Shown here in pieces: positions 50,927-61,213 of a stretch of 64,000 nucleotides of DNA. The DNA is from Candidatus Protistibacter heckmannii (GTDB taxonomy: Bacteria; Pseudomonadota; Gammaproteobacteria; Burkholderiales; Burkholderiaceae): the NCBI GenBank assembly GCA_025050535.1, contig JALBVF010000001.1, positions 434,001 through 498,000 on the forward strand. The letters run 5' to 3'. Positions within the stretch are counted from its first letter, which is position 1. Every line of letters starts with the position of its first letter. A model generated the notes under the pieces. That model saw nothing but the letters and a program-made list of their open reading frames with translations. It was not told where the DNA came from and made no database searches. The translations under genes and the position numbers were made by a program.

Positions 50927-51623
50927 AATCAGCCAGCTGCACACCGGCTACGACTCGAGCGAAGTGCTCTTCGGCATCGACCTGAAGATCACCGAGCGCG
51001 AAGTGGCGTCGCTGATCGGCCGCAACGGCATGGGAAAGAGCAACACGGTCAAGACGCTGATGGGCATTCTCCCGGCGCGTGGTGGAAGCATCACCTTCGA
51101 TTCCGAACCCATCTCCGGCCTCGCGCCGCGCGCCATCGCCCGAGCCGGCATCGGCCTGGTTCCCGAGGGCCGGCGCGTGTTCGGCTCGCTCTCCGTGGAG
51201 GAGAACCTCGTCGCCACCTCGCGCGACTGCACCGAGGGTGGCGGCGTCAACTGGACGCTGCAGCGCGTCTATGCACTTTTCCCGCGCCTGGGCCAGCGCC
51301 GCGCGCAATACGCGCGCACGCTCTCCGGCGGCGAACAGAAGATGCTCGCCATCGGCCGCGCGCTCTTGATCAACCCGCGCCTGCTGATCCTGGACGAAGC
51401 TACCGAAGGCCTCGCGCCGCTGATCCGCCTGGAAATCTGGAACTGCCTGCGCCTGCTCAAGCAAGAGGGCCTCACGATCCTCGTGATCGACAAGAACCTC
51501 AAGGAAATGGCCAAGGTGGTCGACCGAAATCACAGGATCGAGAAAGGCCGGATCGTGTGACAGGGGTCGCCGGCGGAGCTGGAGGCGAGTCCGGAGATTG
51601 CGCAGAGGTATCTGGGGGTTTAA
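50919..51623 (+). pseudogene. LivF-type ABC ATPase, C-terminal nonsense
   Basis: Walker A GRNGMGKSNT, signature TLSGGEQKMLAIGRAL, Walker B LLILDEATEGLAP. TGA at 51558-51560 (after EKGRIV, Trp expected) cuts the last 21 codons; the frame then reads QGSPAELEASPEIAQRYLGV to a natural TAA at 51621-51623. The lost tail is outside the nucleotide-binding core, so activity may remain. IDKNLKEMAKV stands at the H-loop (usual VEQN), so the H-loop His is absent there. Confidence 0.82.
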
Positions 51624-51640
51624 CCCGTTATGCACGACGA

Positions 51641-51664
51641 AAAAGGCCCCCTCAGGGGCCTTTT
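51641..51664. terminator. Bidirectional terminator between livF and SDR
   Basis: AAAAGGCCCC-ctca-GGGGCCTTTT, a perfect 10-bp stem with A and T edges. It can end livF transcription on + and the SDR gene on minus. Confidence 0.85.
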
Positions 51665-51684
51665 GCATTGCCGGGGAAGCTCGC

Positions 51685-52434
51685 TCAAAGCTGGATCATC
51701 CCACCATCCACGATGATCTCCGTGCCGACGATGAAGGCCGACTTGGGCGTGGACAGGTGCAGCACGGTCGAGGCGATTTCCTCGGGCTTGCCGAAGCGGC
51801 CCAGGGGGACTTGCGTCTGGATCTGCGCGGCGACGGTGTCGAGCGTGTCGGCGTCGAAGCCGAGCTTGCCGTAGAAGGGCGTCTGCACCGGGCCGGGGCT
51901 GACGACGTTGACGCGCACGCCGCGCGGCAGCAGTTAGGCCGAGAGGGTCTTGGCGAAGGTGATCAGCGCGACCTTGCTGGCGGCGTAGATCGAGGAGTTG
52001 GGCATGCCGATGTGAGCGTTGATTGAACCGTTGAGCACGATGGACGCGCCCGGGTTAAGGCGCGGCAGCAGGGCCTTGATCTGGAAGAAAGGGCCCTTGA
52101 CGTTGGCGTCGAAGATCTGGTCCCAGAGCGCTTCGCTCGCGTCGGGCAGGGCGGAGAACTTGGCCGAGCCTGCGTTGATGAAGACGGCGTCGAGCTTGAT
52201 GTTTCTGCCGGCCAGGGTGCTGGCGAGCTGCTGGGCGGCGGGCAGGCTGCCGGCGTCGTTCTGCACGACGATGGCGCGCTCGCCGAGTTCGGCGCGGGCC
52301 TTCTCCAGCGTGGCTGCGTCGCGGCCGGTGATGACGACTTGGGCGCCTTCGGCAATGAAGGCCTTGGCGGCGGCCAGGCCGATGCCGCTGCTGCCGCCAG
52401 TGACGAGAACGGTCTTGTTGGTGAAGCGTTGCAT
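51685..52434 (-). pseudogene. Short-chain dehydrogenase/reductase with premature stop
   Basis: About 249 residues. TGGSSGIG cofactor motif, INAGSA, SINAHIGMPNSSIYAASKVA (Ser, YxxxK). TAA at 51934-51936 after FAKTLSA where Glu is likely, then LLPRGVRVNVVSPGPVQTPF to IVDGGMIQL. Single nonsense. Divergent from the intact LysR gene at 52541, so it is that regulator's probable target. Substrate unknown. Confidence 0.85.
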
Positions 52435-52510
52435 GATGATCTCTTTGTTCGATCCGGTGAATTACCGTAACGCCATATTGGACTGGAGCCTGTTGTTTTC
52501 CGTACCATCG

Positions 52511-52531
52511 CTTCGATGAACATGTTCGAAG
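52511..52531. promoter_or_regulatory. Candidate LysR autoregulatory dyad
   Basis: CTTCGA-tgaacatgt-TCGAAG, a perfect 6-9-6 inverted repeat that runs into the GAAGGAG ribosome-binding site of the LysR gene. Its position would allow repression of the regulator's own gene. Confidence 0.45.
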
Positions 52532-52540
52532 GAGTTACAC

Positions 52541-53437
52541 ATGTTGTCGGCCGATGAATTGGTGCTGCTGGAGGCGATCCGCGAGAGCGGCAGCCTGTCG
52601 CGCGCCGCCGCGCGCCTGGGCAAGGCGCCGTCCACGGTGTCGCATGCCGCGCGCCAGCTCGAGTTGCGTTTCGACGCGCTGCTCTTTGACCGCCGCCGCT
52701 ACCGGCTGCAGCTCACGCCCGCCGGCCAGCTGCTGGCGCGCGAGGCGGGGTGGCTGGTGCAGGACGTGGCGAAGTTGACGCGGCGGGTGAAGCAGGTGTC
52801 GCTGGGCTGGGAGGACAGGCTGTGGATCGTCACCGACGAGCTGCTGGAGTTCGAGACGCTGCTGCCGGTGATCCAGTCTTTCGACAAGCTGGATTCGGGC
52901 GTGCATCTGCGCGTGACGCACGAGGTGCTGCGCGACGGCCGCGCGGACCTGGTGATCGGCGCGACCAACGAGCCGCCCGCGATCCCCAAGCTGCGCTGGG
53001 CGGAGCTGGGCGTGGTCGAATGGGTGTTCGCGGTGTCGCCGCGCCATCCGCTGGCGAAGGCGAAGGAGCCGCTGGAGCGCGACGCGATCGCCGCGCACCG
53101 CTCGGTCGTGGTTGCCGATTCCTCGCGGACGATGGCGGGCCGCGCCTACGGCCTGCTGGGCGGGCAGCCAGTGCTGGCCGTGCCTTCGATGCGCGCCAAG
53201 ATCCTGGCGCAGCGCGAGGGCCTGGGCGTGGGCTGGCTGCTGCGCTCGCGCATGGCCGCGCTGCTCCAGCGCGGCGAACAGGAGGAGAAGCGCACCGCCG
53301 ATCCGCGCGAACCCAATGTGCTCTACATGGCCTGGCGCGGCGAGCACGACGGCCGCGCGCTGGCCTGGTGGGTGAAGCAGATCATGCAGCCGCGGCTGGC
53401 GAAGCGGCTGGTGGAAGGGCGCGACCTCTTCGCCTGA
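52541..53437 (+). CDS. LysR-type regulator, intact
   Basis: A 298-residue regulator. HTH: LLEAIRESGSLSRAAARLGK, APSTVSHAARQLE; then the effector domain. GAAGGAG lies 6 bp before the ATG. Divergent from the dead SDR gene at 51685. It is the only LysR gene of five in this region with no lesion. Confidence 0.9.
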   Translation: MLSADELVLLEAIRESGSLSRAAARLGKAPSTVSHAARQLELRFDALLFDRRRYRLQLTPAGQLLAREAGWLVQDVAKLTRRVKQVSLGWEDRLWIVTDELLEFETLLPVIQSFDKLDSGVHLRVTHEVLRDGRADLVIGATNEPPAIPKLRWAELGVVEWVFAVSPRHPLAKAKEPLERDAIAAHRSVVVADSSRTMAGRAYGLLGGQPVLAVPSMRAKILAQREGLGVGWLLRSRMAALLQRGEQEEKRTADPREPNVLYMAWRGEHDGRALAWWVKQIMQPRLAKRLVEGRDLFA

Positions 53438-53459
53438 GGTCCGCCGCGGGCGGCGGCGC

Positions 53460-54348
53460 TCAGAAGGCCTTGGCCTGCCGCTGGCCGTAGCGCGTCAGCA
53501 GCTTCATCAGGCTGGACGCCAGCAATGCCTTGCCGCCGTCGCGCGGCACCGCCAGGAAGATGCGCCGGCGCAGTCAGGGATTGCCCAGCGGCAGGGTGCG
53601 GATCTTGTGAAAGCGGAGGAAGGACGGATCGCTGAGTGGAATGATGGACACGCCAAACCCGTGCTTGACCATCTGGCCGATGGCTTCGAGCGAATGGAGC
53701 TCCATCACCTCGCGCCCCATGATCCCCTTACGCACGAGAAATTCCTCGATGGTCTTGCTCACCCAGAAATGGCGGTTGAAGCGGATATAGGGATGCTTGC
53801 GGAGCAGCTCGGCATCGGTCTTTTCCTTGGCAGCCATCGGGCCGATCACGACCACGGGCTCTTCCTGGAAGGGCGTCCAGACGAGTCTTTAGGGCAGGGC
53901 GCGCGGCTTGCTGATGATGGCTGCGTCGAGTTCGCGGTGGCGCAGCCGCTCGGCGAGCGAGGGCGAGAGGCCGTGCTCCAGGCGCACGTGCAGGCGCGGA
54001 TGCGCGTGGCGCAGTGCGGCCAGGGCCTGGAGGATCATGCCGGTGAGGGCGGTGGGGATGGCGCCGATAGCGAGGCTGCCGGCGAGATCGCGCGGGGTGG
54101 ACACCGCCTGGTGCCGGCTTTCGTATTGGGCCACCAGCTCGCACGCCCTGGGCAACAGCGCGGCGCCGGCCTCGGTGAGGCGGACGGGCCCGGCGGGTGC
54201 GGTCCAGAAGCCGGACCTGAAAGTCTTCCTCGAGCTTCTGGATATGCGCGCTGACGGCGGGGATGCTCAGATACATGGACTCCGCAGCGGCGGAGATGCT
54301 GCCGCGCTCGGCCACCGCCAGCAGGGTCTTGAGTTCGCGTATCGACAT
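53460..54348 (-). pseudogene. LysR-type regulator, frameshift and two stops
   Basis: HTH ELKTLLAVAERGSISAAAES, LSIPAVSAHIQKLEED. Frameshift near 54195 (LLDRTRR, then VRLTEAGAALLPRACELVAQ). TAA 53889-53891 after ISKPRALP, then RLVWTPFQEEPVVVIGPMAA. TGA at 53574-53576 after LPLGNP, then LRRRIFLAVPRDGGKALLAS to the natural TGA 53460. Divergent from the SDR at 54468. Confidence 0.85.
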
Positions 54349-54467
54349 GCGCGGTAATTTAGCATTTTCCTTAATTAGAGAAAGAAAAATTCAGAAGAAA
54401 GAAAACTAGCTTTTGCCTACACTGCGCAACAACAAGCAGCAGCACAAGACAAGAAAAAGGAGACAGC

Positions 54468-55234
54468 ATGGCCGGATTGCCGCAAAGTCTGGCGGGACGG
54501 GTGGCGGTCGTGACGGGCGGCGCCAGCGGCGCCGGCGCGGCGATCTGCGAGGAATTCGCCCGCCGCGGCGCCACCGTCGTCATCGCCGACTGGAACGAGG
54601 TCGGCGCCCAGGCGCTGGCCACCGCGCTGCGCGGGGAAGGCTGCATGGCACAGGCGATGGCCGTGGACGTGACGCGCTCGGTGGACGTCGGTCAGCTCGC
54701 CGAGCAGGTGCGCCGCGAGCACGGCGGCGCCGGCATCCTGGTGAACAACGCCGGAGTGCGGGCCATCAAGTCCTTTCTCGAACACAGCGATGAAGACTGG
54801 GAGCGCATGCTCTCGATCAATCTCACCGGCCAGTTCTACTGCGCGCGGGCCCTGGCGCCGGCGATGGTGGAGCGAAAATGGGGCCGCATTATCAATATCG
54901 CCTCCATCGCCAGCTTTGTCGGGCGGCCGGACCGCGTGGCCTATTGCGCCGCCAAGGCCGTCATCCTCGGCCTCACGTGCGGCATGGCGGCGGACCTGCG
55001 CCACACCGGCGTCACGGTGAACGCGATCGCGCCGGGCTCCATCGCCACGCCGCTCAACCACGACGCCGCGCATGGGCTGCAGAGACGCTGGCTGGACGCT
55101 GGGGGCAGGGCGCGGACATCGCCAAGGCGGCGGCCTATCTGGCCTCGGACGACGCTTCCTATGTGAGCGGCACCAGCCTGGTGGTGGACGGCGGCTGGCT
55201 GTCGGTGAAGGCGCGTGACGGCGAGATCACCTGA
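54468..55234 (+). pseudogene. Short-chain dehydrogenase/reductase, late frameshift
   Basis: TGGASGAG cofactor motif, [28 protein letters not shown] (Ser, YxxxK). Frameshift near 55078 after HGLQ; the other frame has [39 protein letters not shown] to TGA. About the last 50 residues are lost in the original frame. The next gene is a Bug-type binding protein. Confidence 0.85.
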
Positions 55235-55287
55235 AGCGGCGCGCGCGGCGCCAGTTCCCGGATATTCCCGTAGAGGAGGAGACAAGG

Positions 55288-56281
55288 ATGCGAATCAGAG
55301 CCTTGCTGCATGCAGTGGTGGCGGTGTTCGTCTTGCTGTGCATCTGGGTGGCGCTGCCCGCCGGAGCGCAGGCCGCGCCGGCCTATCCGGCCAAGCCGGT
55401 GCGCCTGGTCGTGCCTTTCCCGCCGGACGGCGCGACCGACATCATCGGCCGCCTGCTCAGCGAGCGGCTCACGCAGATCTGGGGCCAGGCTGTCCTGGTG
55501 GAGAACCGCGCGGGGGCCAGCGGCATGATCGGCGCGGACGTGGTGGCCAAGTCGCCGCCCGACGGCTACACTGTGCTGATCTCCTCGACCGCCGAGGTGG
55601 CGATCAACCAGAGCCTCTACAAGAAGATGACCTACGTGCCTGAGCGCGACCTCGCGCAGGTCACGCTGGCGGCCGTGGCGCCGCTGGTGCTGGTGGTGGG
55701 CGCGGGCGAGAAGGTGAAGACGCTGGACCAGCTGGTTGCCGCCGCCCGCGCGCGGAAAAAAGCTCAGCTACGGCTCGGCGGGCAGCGGCGGCGTGCAGCA
55801 TCTGTCCGGCACGCTGCTCGATAGAAAGCTCAACGCCGGCCTCACGTATATTCCCTACCGCGGCGCGGCGCCGGCGATCACCGACGTGATGGGCGGCCAG
55901 GTGGACATGATCTTCAGCGCCATCCCGCCGGTGATCCAGTTCATCAAGGACGGCCATCTCGTGCCGCTGGGCCTGACCGTGCCCCGGCGCAGCGCGGTGC
56001 TGCCCGATGTGCCGACGATGAACGAGCTGGTGCCGGGCGGCGACTTCGACATCAGCAACTAGTACGGCATCTACATGGCCGCCGGCACGCCGCCCGAGAT
56101 CGTCGCCAAGCTCAACGCCGACATCGCCCGCGTCATGAAGCAGCCCGACGTGTGCGACAAGCTGACCGGCATCGGCGCCGAGCCGGTGGGCAATTCGCGC
56201 GAGGAGTTCGCGCGCTTCTGGAAGGCGGAGATCGACAAATACGCGCGGCTGATCAAGATATCGGGCGCGGTGGCGGAGTGA
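55288..56281 (+). pseudogene. Bug/TctC-type binding protein, frameshift and stop
   Basis: Tripartite tricarboxylate transporter solute receptor (Bug family, very abundant in Alcaligenaceae). Signal peptide to about residue 30, then YPAKPVRLVVPFPPDGATDI. Frameshift near 55755 beside an A6 run; then GKKLSYGSAGSGGVQHLSGT, AGLTYIPYRGAAPAITDVMG. TAG 56060-56062 after GGDFDISN (Trp expected), then YGIYMAAGTPPEIVAKLNAD to TGA. No TctAB genes adjacent. Confidence 0.87.
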
Positions 56282-56320
56282 CGCGTTCCAGGCGGGTTTG
56301 ACGCAGGCTCCTGTCCGGGC

Positions 56321-57460
56321 CTAGGCGCCGAGCACCCGCGCCACCACCGCCACCGGCCCGCCTCCCGGCGGCCCCTGATGCTCAGCGCCGCCCGACACAT
56401 ACACCGCGCCGCAGCCGGCCACGCCGGCGATCAGCCCGCCCACCGCCGCGCGCGCATGCCGCGTGGCGGTGATGTCGGTGTCGTCGAGCATGGTGTGGCG
56501 GTAGCCACGGATGCTGCCGTCGGGCGAGGATTCGGCCTTGGCGAAGACATTGATCACGCAGTCCGCGAGATCCGTCGCGCCGAGGCTGGCGCTGTGCAGG
56601 CCCGCGCTCCTGAAGGCGTCGAGCACGCCGGGAAGGTCCAGCGCGTCCTGCATCAGCGCATGGCCAATCACCAGGTCGCCGCTCGCCCGGCTGGAGTTGC
56701 CCATGAGGATGACGACGTTGTGCGTGAGCTCGATGCCGGTGGAGATGGAAGCCACGTCGGAATACAGGCCCCAGTCCGCGAGCACCGCCGCCGCGCCGGT
56801 CTGCGGCGGCACCTCGCCCAGGGCGGCGGCCACGCCCAGCGAGGAGGCGCCGTGTGAATACCCCATCGAGGCATAGGCGGAGTCGGTCACCACGGTGTGG
56901 CCGCGCGCGCGGGCGTCCTCGATGCGTTCGGAATTGAGCAGGGGGAATTTGACCTGCACGAAATGCACGTCCTCGATGGTGTCGATGCCGGCGTCCGCCA
57001 TGGCTTCGCGCACGGCGCGGGCGGTCTCGGCGATCTGCGCGTCGCGGCCGAACTCCTCGGGCAGGAAATCGCGCGTCTGGGCAATGCCGATGGCGAGGTG
57101 CTTCCTGTCCGCGGGCGCACCCTGGTCCTTGGCCGCTCAATTCGCCGCATCGCCGCGCGCGCGGATGAACACCGATAGATGCGGACTGAGTACGCCCTCC
57201 GTTCCGCCCGACATCACCAGCGCGACACGCCGCTCCACGTCGTCCACGCCGCAGTCCAGATAGGGCGCGAGCGTCTGTGCCACGGTGTGCGCGGCGTATT
57301 CGCGCGTGAAGTCGTTGACCCCACCGTTGCCCTCGGTCTTGCCCAGCACCGCGACGACGTCGGCGGCGGCGTGCGCGCCGGAATCCAGCAGCGCCTTGAG
57401 GCCCGTCATGTCGCCGGGCCCCTTCATGGGGATGCGGTACAGCGCGACTTCTTGTGTCAT
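56321..57460 (-). pseudogene. Cyanuric acid amidohydrolase/barbiturase-family enzyme, one stop
   Basis: Ring-opening amidohydrolase of the AtzD/barbiturase family, about 379 residues. First domain has ALVMSGGTEGVLSPH with the family Ser. TGA at 57137-57139 after RARGDAAN; then KHLAIGIAQTRDFLPEEFGR, VQVKFPLLNSERIEDARARG, GYSHGASSLGVAAALGE, ILMGNSSRASGDLVIGHALM and the C-terminal GAVYVSGGAEHQGPPGGGP. Only one nonsense change. The substrate (cyanurate, barbiturate or another cyclic imide) cannot be told. Last gene of a five-gene minus-strand run with an ABC transporter. Confidence 0.88.
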
Positions 57461-58182
57461 TTACGGCTCCAGATCGAATTGCTGCCAGAAAATCACGCGC
57501 CGCTCCAGCCAGCCCAGGGCGTAGAACAGCGAGATGCCGATGGCGGCGGCGAAGATGGCGGAGAACAGCACATCGGTGTCCAGATGCGCCGAGGAGATCC
57601 TGATCAGATAGCCCAGGCCCTGCATCGCGCCGACGAATTCGCCCACGATCGCGCCGACGATCGCCAGCGACGAGGATATTTTCAGGACCGAAGCGAGATA
57701 GGGCAGGCAATAGGGGATGCGCAGCTTGCGGAATTCCTGCCAGCCGTCGGCGCGCAGGGTGCGGAAGAGTTCGAAGTATTCGCGGTCCGCCTCCTTGAGC
57801 CCCTTCACCGTGTTGACCAGCACCGGGAAGAAGCTGATCAGCGCGGCCGCCGCGATCTTGGACCACCAGCCCATCCACAGCACCAGCAGCGGCGCGATGG
57901 GGACAAGGGGCGTTGTCTTGAGCGTGATGGCGATGGGGAAGAGGCCTTACTCGGCGTTGGGCTGGCGCACGAAGAGCAGCTCGCCAGCGAAGGCGCAGAC
58001 GCTGGCGAGCGCGAAGACAGCCAGGGCTTCGACCAAGGTCACCGAGATGGCGTAGGAGCGCGGCGTCGGCGGCCTGGAACACGGCCGAGGGAGGCCGGCA
58101 CGGCGAGCACGCGCACCAGCACTTCCACCGCCAGCAGCGCGCCGGCGATGAAGAGCAGCGGAACAAAGACGGCGGGTTTCAT
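57461..58182 (-). pseudogene. ABC permease (SsuC/TauC-like), multiply broken
   Basis: Binding-protein-dependent permease. N-terminal MKPAVFVPLLFIAGALLAVE; frameshifts near 58090 and 58055, then YAISVTLVEALAVFALASVC; TAA at about 57947-57949 after RQPNAE (Tyr likely), then GLFPIAITLKTTPLVPIAPL and the EAA-type loop LKEADREYFELFRTLRADGW. The end abuts the amidohydrolase ATG with no gap. Two frameshifts and one stop. Confidence 0.83.
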
Positions 58183-58187
58183 GCGTG

Positions 58188-59025
58188 CTACTTCACTAGG
58201 CGGCGCACCTGCCCCAGCCGCGCCGCGAATTCGGCGCTCTCGGGCAGGCGCGGATGCGCGAGCGCGATGTTGACCTTGGCGCAAAGCCGCGCGGGCCGCG
58301 CGCCGAAGACCCGCATCCGGTCCGACAGCGCCACAGCCTCCTGCAGCGAATGCGTGACCATGACCACCGTCTTGAGGGGGGGTGTCGGCGTTGCGCCAGA
58401 TGGTGAGAAGTTCTTCGTTAAGGGCGTCGCGGGTGAGTTGGTCCAGCGCGCCTAAGGGCTCGTCGAGCAGCAGCACGTTGGGGTCGGACATGAGCGCGCG
58501 GGCCAGGGCGGCTCGCTGCTTTATGCCGCCGGAGAGCTGATGCGGATAGGCGGATTCGAAGCCCTCCAGGCGCACCAGCGAGAGCATGCTCCGGGCGCGC
58601 GCCAGATCGGCCGCCGACACGGCGTTGCCGCCGAGCGCGATCTCCGTGGGCAGCGCCACGTTCTGCAGCGTGTTGCGCCAAGTCAGGAGCAGGGGCTTCT
58701 TGAACATCATGCCAAGGCGCAGCGCGCCGCCGTCCTGCCCGGGCGTCATGTCGCCCACGTGCACGCCGCCGGCCACCGGCTGCACAAGCTCGGCGATGGC
58801 GCGCAGCAGCGTGGACTTTCCGCAGCCGCTGGGGCCGAGCAGGCAGACGAACTCATCCTGCGCGACAGTGAAGCCGAGGCCGTCGAACATGCTCTGCGCA
58901 CCAAAGCGCACCGAGAGGTTCTCCACCTCGATGCACGGAGCGGGGGAGGGGCTTGCCTGCGCGGGCGTCATGCCGGTCAATGCGTGAAACTGGGCGGAGG
59001 CCTGCGCGGAGCTCACGGCATTCAC
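58188..59025 (-). pseudogene. ABC ATPase (nitrate/sulfonate type), frameshift in a C-run
   Basis: Walker A GPSGCGKSTLL, Q-loop region MMFKKPLLL, signature HQLSGGIKQRAALARAL, Walker B LLLDEPLGALD. After WRNADTP a run of seven C (58376-58382 region) has one base more than the six that would keep the frame; the shifted frame then reads LKTVVMVTHSLQEAVALSDR, including the H-loop. The true end is TAG 58188. A classic homopolymer slip. Confidence 0.85.
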
Positions 59026-59984
59026 TGCGGCAGATACTTAGTCGTGTAGGCCTGATCGAGCGCGACCGGCACCTTGAGGAAGCCGCCCTCGACCAGCAGG
59101 GTCTGCAGGCTGCTCCACTGCGCGGGGTTCATCGAGCCGATGGGCTTGCGGTCGGGCTGGAGCAGGTCGATGCTCTCGCGCATCATCGCCAGTTCGTGAT
59201 CATAGGTGAGCTTGTTGCCGAACTTGACTCTGGCCTTGGCGGCGTCCTCCGGATGCGAGGCGGCGTAGGTCCAGCCCTTGATCATGGTGGCGATGAAGCG
59301 TTTCATCACGTCGGGATGCTCGGCGAGCATCTTCTCGGTGGTGAACAGGGTGTCGGCGTAGAAATTCAGGCCGTAGTTCGCCGGCGAGATCACGTTCACG
59401 ACGAAGCCTTTCTCGCGGGCGGCGATCACTTCGTTGATGGGGTAGCCGGGCCAGACGTCGATCTGGCCGGTGAGCAGCGGGCTCATGTCGAACTTGACCG
59501 GAATCTCGGTCAGGCTCGAAGCCGCCACCGCCGCCTTCTTCAGCACCGCGCGGTAGACCAGTTCCTCGTTGCCGCCGATCTTCACGCCGATTTTCTTGCC
59601 GCGGAATTTGTCGGGCGTGTCGATGCCGGAATCCTTGAGAGAGAAGAGCACGAAGGGGCTTTTTCGGTAGAGCACCGCGATCGCCTCCACCGGCACGCCC
59701 TTGCTGCGCGCGACCAGGATCTGGTCAGCGCTGGTGATGTCGAATCGTTCGTTGCCGCCGGCCACCATCTGGATGGCCGGGAAGTCTGGGCCGCCGGGCT
59801 GGATGGCTGCGTCGATGCCAGCCTCGCGGTAGAAGCCGTTTTCCTGGGCGATGTAGAAGCCAGCGAACTGGGCCTGGTTGAACCACTTCAGCCGGACGGT
59901 CACCGCGTCGGCCGCGAGGGCCGTGGCGGCCGTGCATGCCGCGCCGGCGGCCAGCGCCAGCAATAGCCATAGTTTGCGCATCAT
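59022..59984 (-). CDS. NMT1/THI5-like ABC binding protein
   Basis: A periplasmic binding protein of about 320 residues, of the nitrate/sulfonate/pyrimidine-precursor type. Signal peptide LWLLLALAAGAACTAATALA; VTVRLKWFNQAQFAGFYIAQ, ENGFYREAGIDAAIQPGGPD, WPGYPINEVIAAREKGF. Two adjacent ATGs: 59984 (given) and 59981; AAGGAG spacing fits 59981 slightly better. The stop overlaps the ATPase start (ATGA). Intact, but its permease, ATPase and enzyme partner are dead. Confidence 0.88.
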   Translation of the reverse strand: MMRKLWLLLALAAGAACTAATALAADAVTVRLKWFNQAQFAGFYIAQENGFYREAGIDAAIQPGGPDFPAIQMVAGGNERFDITSADQILVARSKGVPVEAIAVLYRKSPFVLFSLKDSGIDTPDKFRGKKIGVKIGGNEELVYRAVLKKAAVAASSLTEIPVKFDMSPLLTGQIDVWPGYPINEVIAAREKGFVVNVISPANYGLNFYADTLFTTEKMLAEHPDVMKRFIATMIKGWTYAASHPEDAAKARVKFGNKLTYDHELAMMRESIDLLQPDRKPIGSMNPAQWSSLQTLLVEGGFLKVPVALDQAYTTKYLPQ

Positions 59985-60146
59985 GGACTCCTTGAGTTGG
60001 ATGCGATGCCGGCATATGCGGATCTCGGAGGCCATGATGCGGATGCGCAGTACGCGTGACCAGAAGCAAATTAGACGCGGACCGCTGCCTAAATCAGCGC
60101 GCTCGCGTAGGCCCCATGGAGATGTGGTTGGAGACCGGCGCCGCCA

Positions 60147-61104
60147 TCAAAGCTCGGCCAACATGCCCATGAGTGTTTTGGAGAAGGCCGCGGCGGCTAC
60201 CGGTAGCACGCGGGTGCCGCGCGCGGCGAGCATGAGCTGCGCGCCGGCGAGTTCGGTGTCGGAGAGGGGGATGGCGACCATGTCGCCGAGTTAGATGTCG
60301 CGCATCGCGCCGGTGCGGAACTGGAAGCACACGGCCTGGCTCAGGCGCGTGTAGGTCTTCATTGCGTCGATGGAGTTCGATTCCAGCGCGGGCTCGAAGC
60401 AGAAGGAGGCGTTGGCGAGCGCGCGCTCGATCAGTGCGCGGCCCGCGAGGCTGCGGTCGGCCATGGCGAAGGGATAGGCGAGGCAGTCGCGCAGCTTGAG
60501 GCTGCGCCGGCGCGCCAGCGGATGATCGCGCGCGACCACCGCGCAGAACGGATGCGGAACGCTGCGCAGGATGCTCACGCTGGGGTGCCGGGGCAGGTCA
60601 TGGCCGATGATCAGGTCGGCCTCGTCGCGGGCCAGCGCCGCGAGCATGTCCTCGGGGCCGCTGACGGCGATGTGGAAATGCACGCCCGGGTGCTCGGCAT
60701 TAAACTTGGCGATGGCGCGCGGCAGGAAATCGCCGGCCAGCGATTCGGCCGCGGCGATGCGGACCTCGCCGCGCACCAGCCCGCGCAGGTGTTCGATGTG
60801 CGAGTCCACCGCGTCGAGCTCGGTGATCGTGCGGCGTACGTAGTCGACGAAAAGCTCGCCAGCCGAGGTCAGGCGCACGCCGCGCGGCAGGCGCTCGAAC
60901 AGCGTGGTGCCGAGTTCGTCCTTCAGATCGAGGATGCGCCGGTTCAACGCGGAGGAGGCGATGTTGAGCGCGTCGGCCTCCTTGCGGATGGAGCCGTGGC
61001 GCGCGATGGTGTCGACGTAGACGAAGAGACGCGGCGGGCTTGGCGGAGGTGGACTTCGCGCTCGCGGGCTTTGCGCCGGCGGCGGGCTTCCTGGTCGAGG
61101 CCAT
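60147..61104 (-). pseudogene. LysR-type regulator upstream of the amidohydrolase operon, broken
   Basis: Ala/Lys/Pro-rich N-terminal tail (MASTRKPAAGAKPASAKS); frameshift near 61035, then RLFVYVDTIARHGSIRKEAD, ASSALNRRILDLKDELG (HTH). TAA at 60291-60293 after TGAMRDI, then LGDMVAIPLSDTELAGAQLM to the natural TGA 60147. Same strand and directly upstream of the binding protein gene. One frameshift, one stop. Confidence 0.83.
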
Positions 61105-61213
61105 CGGATGATCCACTGCGCACGCTGGGCGGCACGGCTTGCAGGGGGACGATGGCGGCATTGTAGCCGCGGGGCTTTTTTATTCCGAGGTCCGGCAGGC
61201 TGCCGGAAGGCGC

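Noticed and set aside
61191-61207. Terminator hairpin after efp (TCCGGCA-GGC-TGCCGGA)
   Set aside because: The stem is good, but on the minus strand it is followed by CCTCGGAATAAAA with no T-run, so it does not look like an intrinsic terminator for efp.
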